Shown in pieces: positions 11,906 through 23,999 of a stretch of 64,000 bases of DNA (position 1 is the first letter of the stretch; the number at the start of each line of letters is the position of its first letter). The notes beneath the pieces are model-generated. The model was not told where the DNA came from, did not search any database, and worked only from the letters and a program-made list of their open reading frames with translations. The stretch is from Xylaria sp. FL1777 (taxonomy: Eukaryota > Ascomycota > Sordariomycetes > Xylariales > Xylariaceae): positions 62,001-126,000 of the forward strand of contig MU400570.1 in NCBI GenBank assembly GCA_022578965.1. The letters run 5' to 3'. A program made the position numbers and the translations under genes.

Positions 11906-12475
11906 GCCGAATCCATCAACACCCAACTAGGGGTTGCAGAGGATCACGGTACCTGGGTATGTGTTGTGCTGAAGAGTCACCGGGTGAGAGCTGGGTTAAG
12001 CATCATCTAGTAACCAAGTTGGAGGTTGGATCCAACCACCTGGGGACCTGGACTGTACGCGACCTAGAATCCTAGAGCTTTGCAGGGAGCTCGACACCTC
12101 TATTTGGACAGGTGGGGACTCAGACCCACAGCCTGCAATCTCTTATCAGCCTTATCTCCACTCACAGCACCAATTAAACTATGGTAGCAGTCACGTGGTT
12201 TCGTGATTTACAAGCAGGACGAGATTTGTTTTCTCCCCGCCAACACTTGCCACTCCTAGCGCGTCAACGCGTTTAGGCAGGTACCTTGACTGAAGGTGGA
12301 CATCTATCTAAGTATCTAATTCAACCTATTCGAGCTCTCCATTCCATTTTCCTTGATAGCTTTGTGAGCGCATAACTCCATCCTTTGTACACATTCTGAT
12401 CGTCTCTGATTCTCGCTGCGCCGCTTTTAAGCCTCATTGTTTCTATCTCGAACAGTTGGGTTCATATCCCCCACA
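11906..12475. promoter_or_regulatory. Shared divergent promoter NUP120 / RAD51 with an MCB-like site
   Basis: 570 bp lie between divergent start codons. A perfect ACGCGT (MluI cell-cycle box core) sits at 12267-12272, about 204 bp upstream of the RAD51 ATG, next to a second imperfect GCGCGTC at 12259-12265. Pyrimidine-rich sequence follows near 12390-12440, as in many fungal 5' UTRs. Binding is inferred, not shown. Confidence 0.5.
12267..12272. promoter_or_regulatory. ACGCGT, candidate MBF (MCB) binding site
   Basis: A six-base palindrome located in the RAD51 / NUP120 promoter. MCB boxes control yeast DNA-repair and replication genes at G1/S. A hexamer is short, so chance occurrence is possible; other ACGCGT copies exist in coding DNA of this window (for example within RAD51 exon 3). 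Confidence 0.4.
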
Positions 12476-13647
12476 ATGGCGGAACAATATGAGGAGGAAA
12501 TGAATGGCGATGATTCCGGGATGACTGGCCCCGGCGCTCCAACGCCAATCAGTGCATTAGAGGTGCGTAGTCCTGTTCTCTCCTGTCAAGCATATGCAAG
12601 CTATATCGTATTGACTGGAAATCGCACATACAGGGACTCGCTGGCCTCACAAAGCGTGACTGTCAGCTCTTGATGGATGGTGGTTATCAGACAGTCGAAT
12701 CAGTTGCCTATGCCCCCAAGCGCATGTTAGAACAGGTCAAGGGCATATCCGAGCAGAAAGCCGCCAAATTGCTTGTCGAAGGTAATGCTTTCTGACTATG
12801 ACTATCGCACGAGTTTGATCTCTGACTTGTCTTAGCTTCTAAAATTGTGCCCCTGGGCTTCACCACGGCAACTGAGATGCACTTACGCAGAAGTGAACTC
12901 ATCTCAATCACAACAGGCTCAAAGAATCTAGACACACTGTTAGCCGGTGGCATCGAGACCGGCTCAGTAACAGAGCTCTTTGGCGAATTTCGGACAGGAA
13001 AGAGTCAAATCTGTCACACCCTCGCTGTGACTTGTCAGTTGCCTTTCGACATGGGAGGTGGAGAAGGCAAATGTCTCTATATTGACACTGAAGGCACTTT
13101 TCGCCCCGTTCGGTTGTTAGCCGTCGCCAACCGCTACGGCTTAAACGGCGAAGAGGTACTTGACAACGTCGCATATGCGCGCGCATACAACTCCGATCAT
13201 CAGCTACAGCTCCTCACTCAGGCATCATCCATGATGTGCGAAACCAGGTTTTCTCTCCTGATTGTTGACAGTGCCACGTCTCTCTACCGAACCGACTTCC
13301 TGGGCCGAGGCGAATTATCATCCAGACAGACCCACCTTGCTAAGTTTATGCGTAGCCTGCAGAGGCTCGCCGATGAGTTCGGAATTGCCGTAGTCATTAC
13401 CAATCAAGTTGTGGCCCAAGTTGACGGTGGCCCCAGCGCCATGTTCAACCCAGACCCTAAAAAGCCTATTGGTGGTAACATCATTGCCCACGCCAGCACA
13501 ACAAGAATCAGCTTGAAGAAAGGTCGTGCCGAAACGCGTATTGCCAAAATATACGACAGCCCATGTCTTCCCGAGAGTGATTGTCTTTTTGCCATCAATG
13601 AGGATGGTATCGGCGACCCTGCTCCAAAGGATATGGAGAAAGAATAG
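12476..13647 (+). CDS. RAD51: DNA recombinase Rad51
   Basis: Spliced model join(12476..12562, 12634..12781, 12836..13647), 348 aa, a typical Rad51 length. The N-terminal helix-hairpin-helix domain reads [35 protein letters not shown]. The ATPase core has Walker A GEFRTGKS at residues ~127-134 and Walker B LLIVD at ~218-222, followed by [20 protein letters not shown]. Loop regions [13 protein letters not shown] and [14 protein letters not shown] are intact. It forms nucleoprotein filaments on single-stranded DNA and carries out homology search and strand exchange in mitosis and meiosis. MSH5, another recombination gene, lies 47 kb away in the same window. No odd residues were noticed. Confidence 0.98.
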
Positions 13648-14773
13648 AGCAAGCAATATTAGGTTTCTATATAAACTTTATTATTCGGAGCTTCCAATAA
13701 GCTACCGCTATGCTACTATGGGTTGGGAAGTGACGAATGAGACGAGCACGCTGTATGATCGGATTTGCATGGGAGGCGTTATTGAGGGCTTTAATTCAGT
13801 TTGCATGGCTTCCTTTCTTACATAGGTTGTAGACTATGTGGCATATTCACTTCATTTGGAAGCCTCCTAGTTTTAAGAGGCGATATAATCTAGCTGATTC
13901 ACATCCCATAAAATTGTGTTGAGTGTAACTATTGACAATTAAGTAACAGATTATTGTAATATGTTATGGCTACTAAGGTCCATACCTCCCTTCCTGGCTC
14001 ATGCCGGGCTTAGTGGTTATCCTTGAATATATATACAATTGATCCGCCCTTCCTAACCACCGGGGCCCGCCAATATGTCTCAGATAAGCGAGGGCCGAAT
14101 AGCTTCACTTCTAAACACAAGAGATAGTCTCAATAGATCTCAGTTCAGCGTAGCACGGTCTAGGTGTCTCACCGAACTTCGCATTTGGATAGCGTACAAG
14201 GTGTTCAGCGCATGTGACAGTATGGATAGATATAGCTGTACGAAAAGGTGTATCCCCTTCTTGTAGAGTGTCCGAGTCGCGTAGACTGTGCGTACAAATT
14301 TTATCAGCAGCGGCCTTCATCTCTCTAGCCAAGGACGGTACTGTTCTCTGATAAGTGTGTATGCATGTTCCCTCTTATTTTCACCGTTGATAGGGGCGTC
14401 AGTGAATGCTATGGCAGCCGTAGCATATAGAGCGTGCGGCATAATCTTGACCTTTTATCCCATAGCCCATTTTCCCACCTAGCAGTGATCATCTATCATT
14501 CGCAGAACTCTGGATGTGGCAAATCAATGGTATTATATAGAATGTTTGGGCTACGCTTCAATGGAAAAATATCTTCAACATTAGTGTTATAGATACAAAA
14601 TAACAAAACTTCCAACAAGTGAATTATATAGCACCGCTCTCCATAGAACAATGAAGGTGTTTATTTGCACATTTCTAGTCAGGATTGCGTATAAAAGTGC
14701 AGCGATATCCGTTGATAATGCGCTTTGTTTCACTTTAGTACCAAGCTCCCACCAGGTATCAAAGAGATTCAAC
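13648..14773. other. Intergenic, no gene recognised
   Basis: AT-rich sequence between RAD51 and the SprT-like gene. No convincing conserved reading frame or RNA gene; short frames here lack any familiar motif. Confidence 0.5.
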
Positions 14774-15502
14774 ATGACATCACAATTAGAGCGCGAAATT
14801 AAAACCCTCAGGGAAATAGCGGACAACTACCCGAACGAATGGTATAAAAAGATAAAACCTGAGCACACGTATGACACACCCCACGACGCGGAGTCGATAA
14901 CCAACCTCGTCGAGACCAGCTGTCTTGCAGTTCGCGAGCCGTCGTCACCAAGAATTCAGTATTTCGTGTCAAGATGCGCTCTATTCAGCACCTACGATCT
15001 GAACGCTATCGGGTTCTCCAAACTTGAATTAATTCTTTCCGAGGTCTTTTGGCGACTTGACGAGCTGTTCTTCTTCGGCATGCTAACAAGAAGAGTCTAT
15101 AGTCGAATAGACCACTGGATGCAGAACCTAGTTGTCCTCAAAGTCCTTCGAAAACACAATCCCAAGTTCAGAGGGGCATTCTCTGGTGAAGGAACCATAA
15201 AGCTAGTGCCGAATGCTGACGGATGGCCATATTTCGAAGAGCTTCTTTTTGTCATTGTTCACGAAATGACGCACGCGTGGTTAGAGATCTTCTCGGATAT
15301 AAAGCATCCTAAACACGAGGAATTGGTGAGCAAGAATTTTGGCCATGGAGCAAAATTCATCGAATTAATCTGCTTTATCGCACCATATATTGCCTATCGT
15401 ATGCCACCATATGGGTGTTTCAGGCAGGCTTGCCAGATATCCATTGACGAACTTGCTTGGCTGTTAGAGAACAAGCATGCCTGGTCGAACCTCATGTACT
15501 GA
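14774..15502 (+). CDS. SprT-like zinc metalloprotease-fold protein
   Basis: Intronless frame, 242 aa from the ATG at 14774 (MTSQLEREIKTLRE). An in-frame ATG at 14651 would add 41 residues without recognisable conservation. It has the zincin signature HEMTHAWLEIF (His163, Glu164, His167) and a downstream FGHGAKFIELI (His191), which fits the third zinc ligand HGxxF of SprT/Spartan domains. The glutamate for catalysis is present. The N-terminal part (CALFSTYDLNAIGFSKLELI) is not a DNA-binding or SHP domain I recognise. SprT-like genes of this kind are scattered and lineage-specific in ascomycetes; function is unknown. It stands alone in a gene-poor, AT-rich stretch, which suggests an accessory gene. 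Confidence 0.7.
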   Translation: MTSQLEREIKTLREIADNYPNEWYKKIKPEHTYDTPHDAESITNLVETSCLAVREPSSPRIQYFVSRCALFSTYDLNAIGFSKLELILSEVFWRLDELFFFGMLTRRVYSRIDHWMQNLVVLKVLRKHNPKFRGAFSGEGTIKLVPNADGWPYFEELLFVIVHEMTHAWLEIFSDIKHPKHEELVSKNFGHGAKFIELICFIAPYIAYRMPPYGCFRQACQISIDELAWLLENKHAWSNLMY

Positions 15503-17166
15503 GTTCTTGCTGAATCCAAATACCTGTCCTTTATTAACTTAGTAATAGGTGATAGTCAAATCAAACAGCTCCCAGGGCATGTTAGGTCCATTAACGACAT
15601 ATTGCTAGGTCATACGTTAATAAACCAACTAAAAGTACAACAATAAAACGTCTGTATAAAATTAATTGTTTTCACAAGAAATAGGTAGTGCCGAAATATC
15701 CGTCGCGAACCCCTAGTGCCCAAGGGTCCTCACGGTCAAACAAAAAGAGGCACGAGGCACGACATAACCTTCCTTCCTGTTCAACCACACACCATACAAC
15801 TCGTTGCTCTTCTTTCCTCGTCTATATCCCTAGCTATAGGACATATTCTTCCCGGATAACCGTCTGGCGGCAGGAGGAAGAGAAACCGAACTAACTTCAG
15901 TTGGGCTGTTGAGATTTTATTCCTGCCGTATCCCCCTGATGAACAATATTCTAGAGTCACAGAGATATTCAGGGGCAATGATCTAGGCACTTTAGCACGA
16001 GCCATATGGATTGCAGTGGTATTTCGACTATCTCTAGCGACTGCTTCGTGCAGCATATATAGCGCTTAATAAATGCAATCCCTACCTTAGGCACCTAGAC
16101 AGAGGGGGTCAGGGACAACAAGGAAGGACCTAAAATCCTACAATGCGTTGAACTCCTGCTTCTTCACAGACCAACTAGACAACCAAACAAAGGGAAAACT
16201 AAATAAACAATAATTTCGTAATTACTTCATTTTCATTTATATGTCACCCGTAAGTAAGTCTTATTATATTTTCCATTTACTTAGGAGGGAAAGGGTGCGC
16301 CTTGAGCGGGAGACGAGCCGAATGCGGGCAAGAGTCGTGATGCTGCTGACCAGCTGGTCGGAGACCAGCCCCAAGAGGTCGTTGTTCATGCCGGCAGGAT
16401 GCAGTACGGCTGGCTTGATTGAACACCATCGAGCTGAACGAGCGTAGATACGAGCTGCGCCGGTAAAACACACATACTCGGGGTGACTAGTGGCCGAGTG
16501 CAGAGCCGGGCTCCATGGCATGACTGGTTGTTGGCTATTTCTTACCCTCTTCGAGCTTTATACTGTTGTGTACCGCATACCGACTACGAACCTCCTCGCC
16601 ATAGACCATGGGTAAGATATTCCTGTCTAGGGAACCTAGCTTATATTCGAGGGAATCAGATATGTAGTCGTAAACTAGGGGACCAACCGAAGAAGAAAAT
16701 ATTAGTAAGCACTAGTACATATGCTCTGTCTCTTCCTCCTATTTATCTCGTTTCTTTGTTATTTTATTCTTCATACTTCTCAGTTGTTAGTGATTATTCA
16801 TTGAGCCCCTTTAATCCTGCCTAATCCATTCCGAGGCAATAAATACAGCATGTCCGAGTATTTACTTAGGTCTGTGTCAGATATCTTGCTCTATGTACAT
16901 TCGCGTTTCCCTCTCTCTCTCTCTCTCTCCCTTAGTGTGTGTAGGTGTGTGAGTGACTAATAAGTAGACCTATGAAAAAAAGCATGGACAAAGCAGTCGC
17001 GCAATAGCCGTGGTCATTTCATTACATTGAAGAGGCTCGCCTCCCTTTGTTTCCCCTGGGAAGCGAGCTAAATAATCATTATCATTGTTTCTTTTATTCG
17101 TGTAGCTTGACATGGCAAGGGCTTTCCACAGAATTCCCGTTATTTGCAGAAGCCTAAAGCTCCGGG
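15503..17166. other. Gene-poor stretch, no gene recognised
   Basis: AT-rich DNA. A more GC-rich island near 16264-16521 is open on the minus strand (about 85 codons) but matches nothing I know. A CT microsatellite lies at 16910-16929, followed by GT-rich sequence. It should also include the 3' UTR of the minus-strand membrane protein gene. Confidence 0.45.
16910..16929. repeat. (CT)n dinucleotide microsatellite
   Basis: About nine to ten uninterrupted CT units in intergenic DNA, followed within 10 bp by a short GT tract. Confidence 0.9.
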
Positions 17167-18343
17167 TTATCTGGCCATCCCGGGGGAATGATCATGTAAT
17201 GCCCGACTATCACCACTCGGGTGGCCGAAGGTCCCAGCTGGTAATATTTCAAAGCCTGCATTCACTACCCTTGATGACGTGTTTTCACGTTGCTCAGTGT
17301 ATGTACGGATGGGAGTCGGCCGTGTGGACGCCAGAGACGGTCGAGAAGCCGACTGGGGACGAGAGGTCGACGCCCTGTCGGTTTCTGGGGTTTCAAACGG
17401 GTCCCCCCTGGTTTCTGCCCGGACTCTGGAACAATATTTACTCTGGGTTCTAGAAGGCGTTACCGAAGGCGGGGACTCAGGATCCTCGAAGGGGCTCCGG
17501 TGATAAGTCGAGGGCTTGCCGCGGACGTCTGCCGGATAGCGCGGGCTAGAAAACACCAGTCCTTCCTCGGACGAGATTGATATACGATCTACTGCTGGCC
17601 TGGCGCGGGGTGATAGGGAAGAGTTTACACTGGAAGACGAAGACGTGGGAATGTAGGTTTCGACGTGATGTCGAGCTACCATGCCGTCTTGTTGAGTCGT
17701 TGAACGGAGCTGCCGAGCGACATGTACGTTATCGTGCGTCGGACGTTGTGAAGAGTATGGTTGTACGTATGTTACGTGTAGGCCTGGCGACGGCGCTCTG
17801 CTGATATCTTGACGAATGCTTTGGTCGAAGTAACTGCCTGTTGGACTAAGGCGTGGGCTTGGTTTCGGGGTGGGTTCGACCTCAGTAACGGTCGCGGCCG
17901 GTCTTATAACGCCGCCCATGACGGCCTTCCCCTTGTCTTGAGGTCTTTCGCTGTCAATACCAAGGGTCGTGGAGGACGCCTTGCTGGAGCTACGTGCCTC
18001 CATTGGCGTGGCGGGGCGAGAAATCCAGATGCCCTCAACTTCTATACCGCTCTGTATGGCGCGCACTCCGAAGGGAATATCCGCCCGTCTCCCGATAGGA
18101 AGGCCACTCTTGCGCAGTTCCATCTGCCGGGCCCGTTTTTCTTCGTCGAGTAAGGCATGTTTCTTAAGCAGCCTCTGCATCCACCACAGCTTGATCCACC
18201 CTATAATGAACACCACGACGATGCCTGCGGCTAACACCTTGTCTCGGTTAGCTCGAGGTCGGAAATGGTCCAGCAACGGGAAAAAGACTCACAAAAGTCA
18301 ACTGCTGCCATAACTCCCAATTAGTGAAGAACTGAATCCCCAT
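17167..18343 (-). CDS. Conserved-looking single-TM protein with long disordered tail
   Basis: Spliced model complement(join(17167..18237, 18293..18343)), 373 aa. The 55-nt intron joins MGIQFFTNWELWQQLTF to VLAAGIVVVFIIGWIKLWWM, so a transmembrane helix (~residues 18-33) is completed across the junction. Directly after it comes a basic segment (MQRLLKKHALLDEEKRARQMELRKSG), consistent with an N-out, C-in anchor, and the conserved-looking SGLPIGRRADIPFGVRAIQS. The remaining ~290 residues are rich in Ser, Pro, Thr and Arg and look disordered. I do not recognise the family and give no function. Its start is 2.76 kb from purU, with which it diverges. Confidence 0.72.
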
Positions 18344-21102
18344 GTTGAAATGCTTGGGTTAGTTGATGCCGTAGTAGGTATCCAACGCAAAGAACGAATG
18401 TTGTTTTTGGTGGTGTAGACTTGAGGCCAAGCTAATGATAGAAATAGGAGCGAACTCCTTGCGGGAAATGGCTGTAGAGAGAGACTGAGTTGACAACCGG
18501 ACTTGAAAGTGCTGCTGTTGTTTTTGAAGGCGCGAAAGTATGGTCGCCACTGCCAGCCAAGTCTTATATTCTCGTCCAGGCAAGGGAGCAAGCACGGTCT
18601 GTCCCAGTGGACAGCCAGGCACGGAGTCTACCTAGTGCTAGTCTTGTGGCCCGAACATTAGAGCAAGACTGTTTTACGAAGCTGAAGGTCGCACAGGTTC
18701 GTACGCCAAGACAGGTCAGGACGATGTATTCCTGTCGCGATACGAGCTTCGTCAGTGTGCAACGCCCTCGACACCGTCTGTACACAGACCAGACACGACA
18801 GCCTTGACCAGCGATGGATGCCCGACAGCTGGTTGAAGTAAGGCTGGAAGCTGAACGCGAACGGCGATCTCCTGGCGTCGATCAGGTCCCTAGGGGATCA
18901 CCCACGAGAAAGGAATCCGATTTGACGGGACGCTAACGGAAGTAAATAATGGATTTACTACACAGGCCGTGGTGGTGCAAGGCGGCCATATATATCTCAC
19001 CAGGCAAGCTGCACGAGTAGCCATGGTTCTCTTTGTCTTGGGGATCGGGAACCTTGACCCAAAAAAAAAGACACCCACCCACACGGGTCTGCCGGGTTGT
19101 ACTGTGTGCCTGAGCTGCGAGGATGAGGAAATATATTAATTGCCAAGGCGCGCCATGTTCAAGATCTAGAATGCCAATGGGTTACAATGACAATTGGAAA
19201 TAGCCGGAAATGTGCGTTAGGTTCCTGAGCCGAAGACGCTTCCCCCCCAACGGCAGAGCTGAGGAAACAATGCAAGACAAGCAAACAACGACTACGGGAT
19301 GAAAACTGTAGTTTAAAATAGCAGCCGAGCTCAGTCGCCCGTCTCGTTGATGTCAAGCAACCAAACAAGAGCGCAAACTTTTGTGCCAGTGGTGATAAAG
19401 CGTGGATCACGGATGCCAGCAGCGCATATAATGGGACACTTCCCGAACATCCTCTGTTTTCCTAACAGCTGCAGCAAGTGCCCTCAACGTCTCCTGCACT
19501 TCAAACAGCTGCGACGACGGATTGCAAGGAGCCATCTAGTCCATTGCGCCATGTCCATGGTGCCATGAGCTGATCCTTTCAACGTGGCCAGCACCTTTCG
19601 CGACAGCGACGAGACCGAATGAGGATCCGGTTACCACCCTGTGCTCTGTTCTAGACACTTGGCTTCAGCCAACGCAGGCCAAATATTATGTACCTATATG
19701 TATTTGATTTCGCCGGTCGCAGCAAGCGGTCAACTAACTGAACTGGCTGCCAAAAGGAGCTGCTGCATCCCTGCGAATAGTGCTGCAACCCCTTCACAGC
19801 GTTACACCAATTAGCTGCATCCGCACGAACACGAGCGCTGCAGGTCGCCGAGGGGATGGCAAAGCTGTCGCTCCTGGAATCGGTCCATTGGACTCTAGGT
19901 GTGTATGTGTGTGTGAAGGTATAAGGTATATAGGTATATAGGTACCCAAGCAGGCAGCACTTGCGAGATCCGTGGAACGCTGAATTCTTGACTTCTCTCA
20001 CTCCCTCTTACTGTTGCTCAACGTTGTGGCCATAACCCCCCATGTAAGTAAGCCACACTGACCGGTGTTCTTTGTTTTCTCGCGCACTTCCGAGATACGG
20101 ACGGATGTATGTATGTCTTGTCCATGGGCTTAGCTGGAGGCGACATCCGGATCGCTTCTTGGGGGGAATGGACCACGACATCGAGCGAGCTGTACGAATG
20201 ATCAATTACGTGGACGTTTGCGCTGGACCCGCTGCCTAATTGAATTTCTTCTCCCATGAGTGGATTTCCGTGTGGTCGGAAGCCGACATCTAGACCCGTA
20301 TGAATATAGAATATATAAGGGCTGCGTATGCTTACTTTTGGAGAAGATTGAAATGTGACGATAAGCTAGCGCATCTGGCTCCTAGCGGATTTGTACGATT
20401 ACCGGCTGAATAGGTACCCGGCCACACTATGTAGTAAGGCCGGTACGGCAATCGATTGGAAAGGTTCTTTTCACGCTGTCCGAACTGTCATGGCGTCATC
20501 ATTCACTTCTCCCCGCATTGTCGGCTATAGTGTAGAGATAATAAGTATTATCTATATGTCCCGGGCGCTTGTTCCATAGAGATCTTCTGTGTCCATCAAG
20601 TTTATAAAAACTTTTGAGCCCTATTACGATACACCAGATTACGTGGCAGATATCCAGTTCCACCGTACAACAGCACGGCTTAGTCTAAGTTAATAATAGT
20701 GATATGTGAGATTCTGCGCCGAATATCTAGATTGCGGGAGATTCAATGATACCAGCTCGCAGCTACCCAGACGACCCCAGGTCACCCTTCTGCGCTTGAC
20801 ATATGGAAGGGCAACGGTCATTATCCTGGCGCGCGCTGCCTGAGTAAAGTTCGATTCGGAAGGGCCCTAGGTAGTTAATACGTAAGGATAATTGTCACTA
20901 CCTGGACAATTGATGCACCTGTGTCTCCATCTTGCCGCACAACTCGATAATGGATAATGGCATAAAATATTTGACTCATGCACTAATCCAAAAGCCGAAA
21001 GACGGCCGATGGTAAGTGAAAACCATGTTAAGGCCAGTTAGTCACACCAGGAACCTTCAGTAGTTGTTTATATTCCTTTATTTTCTCAGGCCCATAATCA
21101 AA
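18344..21102. other. Large divergent intergenic region, no gene recognised
   Basis: 2.76 kb with no supported gene. TAGGTA/GGTACC-type motifs occur near 19925-19946. The bases just before the purU ATG (TTTTCTCAGG at 21081-21090) resemble a 3' splice site, so a 5' UTR intron is possible. Several short open frames show no conserved motif. Confidence 0.45.
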
Positions 21103-21957
21103 ATGTCTGCTCATGATGACCATATTCTTACATTGTCCTGCCCGGACAAGCCTGGCATTGTCCACGCTGTCACCGGGCTGCTGGCTAGTCATGGTTTAAA
21201 TATCCTGGATCTCCAGCAATTCTCGGATAGAACATCCCAAAAGTTCTTTATGAGGGTGCATTTTGGCCATGCTGAGTCTATGGATAGCCTCCAGGAGCCT
21301 ATTGAAAAGCTGTCAGCAGAACTGCAGATGGACCATTACGACTTGAGGCCAGCCAGCCAGAAACCGAGGGTGTTGATTATGGTCTCTAAGATCGGACATT
21401 GCCTGAATGACCTTCTATTCAGAACCAAAACTAATCAGCTCGGCATTGAGATCCCCCTGATTGTGTCCAACCACCCTGATTACCGTGCTCTGGCCGAGAG
21501 CTACGGTATCGAGTTTCACCATCTACCTGTCACCAAGGACACGAAGCTGGAACAGGAGAAGCAGATCCTGGATCTCATCAAGAAGAACAACATCGAGCTC
21601 GTAGTCTTGGCTCGATACATGCAGGTGCTCAGCCCCGGCCTATGCGAAGCGATGAGCGGGAAGATCATCAATATCCACCACAGTTTCTTGCCGTCGTTCA
21701 AGGGCGCCAAGCCGTATCACCAAGCCTTCGAGAGGGGTGTGAAAATCATCGGTGCGACAGCACACTTCGTTACAGCCGACTTGGACGAAGGTCCGATCAT
21801 TGAGCAGAGGGTCGCACGGGTGGATCACGCGATGAGCCCAAAGGAACTGGTAGAAGAAGGCAGTAACGTGGAGAGCCAAGTACTGGCGGCGGCGGTTAAG
21901 TGGTGGAGCGAGAAGAGAGTTTTTCTCAACGGCCACAAGACGGTCGTATTCAACTGA
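21103..21957 (+). CDS. purU: Formyltetrahydrofolate deformylase (PurU type)
   Basis: Intronless frame of 284 aa; the longer open frame begins at a TTG, so the ATG at 21103 is used. An N-terminal ACT domain (HILTLSCPDKPGIVHAVTGL, residues ~6-80) is followed by a formyltransferase-fold hydrolase domain. The latter has KPRVLIMVSKIGHCLNDLLF, VVLARYMQVLSP, the catalytic region IINIHHSFLPSFKGAKPYHQ (Asn, His) and IGATAHFVTADLDEGPII (Asp). It hydrolyses 10-formyl-THF to THF and formate, balancing one-carbon pools. The enzyme is best known from bacteria and is patchy in fungi. Length matches the family (~280). It is isolated, with more than 2 kb of non-coding DNA on both sides. No mitochondrial presequence is obvious. 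Confidence 0.95.
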   Translation: MSAHDDHILTLSCPDKPGIVHAVTGLLASHGLNILDLQQFSDRTSQKFFMRVHFGHAESMDSLQEPIEKLSAELQMDHYDLRPASQKPRVLIMVSKIGHCLNDLLFRTKTNQLGIEIPLIVSNHPDYRALAESYGIEFHHLPVTKDTKLEQEKQILDLIKKNNIELVVLARYMQVLSPGLCEAMSGKIINIHHSFLPSFKGAKPYHQAFERGVKIIGATAHFVTADLDEGPIIEQRVARVDHAMSPKELVEEGSNVESQVLAAAVKWWSEKRVFLNGHKTVVFN

Positions 21958-23999
21958 AACCAAGTCTCACGGACCCGGTCGAACCTCACTGTCATCGTTA
22001 GAATACCATGGGCAACAAGTCACCTCTCTGGATAGCCGAGTGCGAGGAAACACTTGGGTTAATATCGTGGGCCGACAAGGACAATGCCAAACCAGTGTGA
22101 TAGCGGCGGCCCAGTATAAGGCAGGTTCAGGAAATAGAGGATAACGTAGGACAGCTTAGCCTGTCTTATCATGTATAAAGCCCTTCGTCTACCATCTTGA
22201 TAGGTAGCTTGAGTTCTCAAGCGTGCCCAATACGACGGGTAAAACACAAGACAGGAAGGGAAAATGGCTTTAGTTAGCAATTCTCAGAGGAAAAGAGTGA
22301 TGATGACAAAAGGCAATGGGCCAATCATAATTGCTTTCGAAGCCCTTTCGGGTCATCGACAGATGTGCCCCGCAAGTTCAACGTGAAATTGGAATTGTGA
22401 GTCTATACTACATTGGATACCTACCTCTGTCAGACTCTGTATTGGGATCCCCTTTCACCTACACTACAGTATGTATACTAGACTCCGTACCATACTAGTA
22501 TAAATAGGTGCTGAATACAAATATAAGCAGGCTTTCTGTGGGACGTTTGGGCAGTGCCTGGGCGATCTCCCCCATCGTCTTGGCACGCCGACATGCAGGC
22601 ACAATTCAGTTGGTATCACCTCGAATTTGGTTAAATCGCATGTATGCGTATCTAGGCCATCGCCTACCAAGGCACGCATATCTTTGTCCAAGATTCTAGT
22701 CTATGTACTTAATATAATAGCAGCATGTCAAACAACAAAGATGAATGGCATAATCATTTCATGGTGACATAATGATGACGCCAAGTACGGCATACGCTAC
22801 AGTACGATAGCGGTCTAGCGGAGAGGCCGCGGTTTAGTAGATCTGCGAAGGAAGCCCTCCCTGGTGACGGGAGATCTCAAATCCGGGTCGAGTTGGTCAC
22901 GACTATGCATCACGCATCGGCGAGTCAGTTGACACAACTCCGAGCAGCGCAGATGCGGTACATACTGCGTACAGTAGGTACAATACAGCAGGTGGCTGCG
23001 GGATTGGGTAGGTAGTACTACCGACCGGTGATGCAGGGACTTGCCAGGTATGCTGCTGCTTTTTCAAAAACCGGGCGGCGTTGGCGTATTCGTCTTGTAC
23101 TGTACCTACTACCGTAGTCTATACGTACTTAAGTAGGTATGTACCGTATTTACTAAAGCCCGACTTCTGCCCGACATGTTCCAGCGTTGCTCGAGTCTTG
23201 ACTCTGCAGATGCAAACGCAGTTGATTTAGGGGCAGAGAAAAAAGAGTTAAGCTATCTGTGCCTTTGAATGATAATAATCATGAGAACAACAAGAGTAAT
23301 TACTGATAATTGAGTACCAATCAATCAAGGGATAATATTTTACCTTCGCGACTGGTAAAGAAAATTTCACTAGGTAGCTCGCGAGGTTCGCCAGCGCCCG
23401 AAAGTCCGATTCAACCCACCAAGAACGAGCAGATCGTCAGCCGAGGATCGACTGTTTCCTTCTTTCCAGGACACCGCCGCAATGGATTACTGCTAATGGA
23501 CAGGAACTGGCGACTCGCCGTGCCCCACAGACGCATCCTTAGCTATTTACGGCACTTACTTATACTCAGGTCTGCTTAGGTTAGGTAGGTAGCGTAGACA
23601 ACGGCGACAGTTAGGGTGCACCTACCGTGGCGCCCGGTCGGGGTGCTGCAGGGTCTGCCACAGTGAGGTGTATACTACCTAGATCGGTCAAGTATTTCAA
23701 TTTCCGCTTTGGTAGCTCCCGCCGTTCCGGGAACTCTTAAAGTCCATCTACCGTCCGTTGTGCCATTCTTCATTGTCCGTGTCTGTTGCCATATTCCTCT
23801 TACCTGGACCCATACATTCCAATCTCAATATTGCGCAAAGAATCAATACTGCTGCAAAACATAAAGACATACATTGATCGGAAACTCGGCCGCTCCTCCA
23901 CTACCTACCTATACTACTACAAGTCGCATCGCTACAATACGTCCTTCGATTTGATACTACACACTTCCGCTCTCCCACCCCTCATCCGACCATCCGACC
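21958..23999. other. Intergenic, no gene recognised
   Basis: 2.0 kb without a supported gene. Repeated TACCTA/TAGGTA elements occur near 22980-23015, 23095-23147 and 23575-23590. The last 250 bp are C/T-rich, fitting a promoter and 5' UTR for the gene starting at 24000. Confidence 0.45.

Noticed and set aside
16264..16521. 85-codon minus-strand frame in the gene-poor stretch
   Set aside because: No recognisable domain, signal or splice context; may be chance in a GC-rich island.
22805..22900. tRNA-like segment (TCTAGCGGAGAGG and TCTCAAATCCGGGTCGA)
   Set aside because: It has weak A-box and B-box resemblance, but I could not fold an acceptor stem or anticodon arm, and the B box lacks GGTTC.
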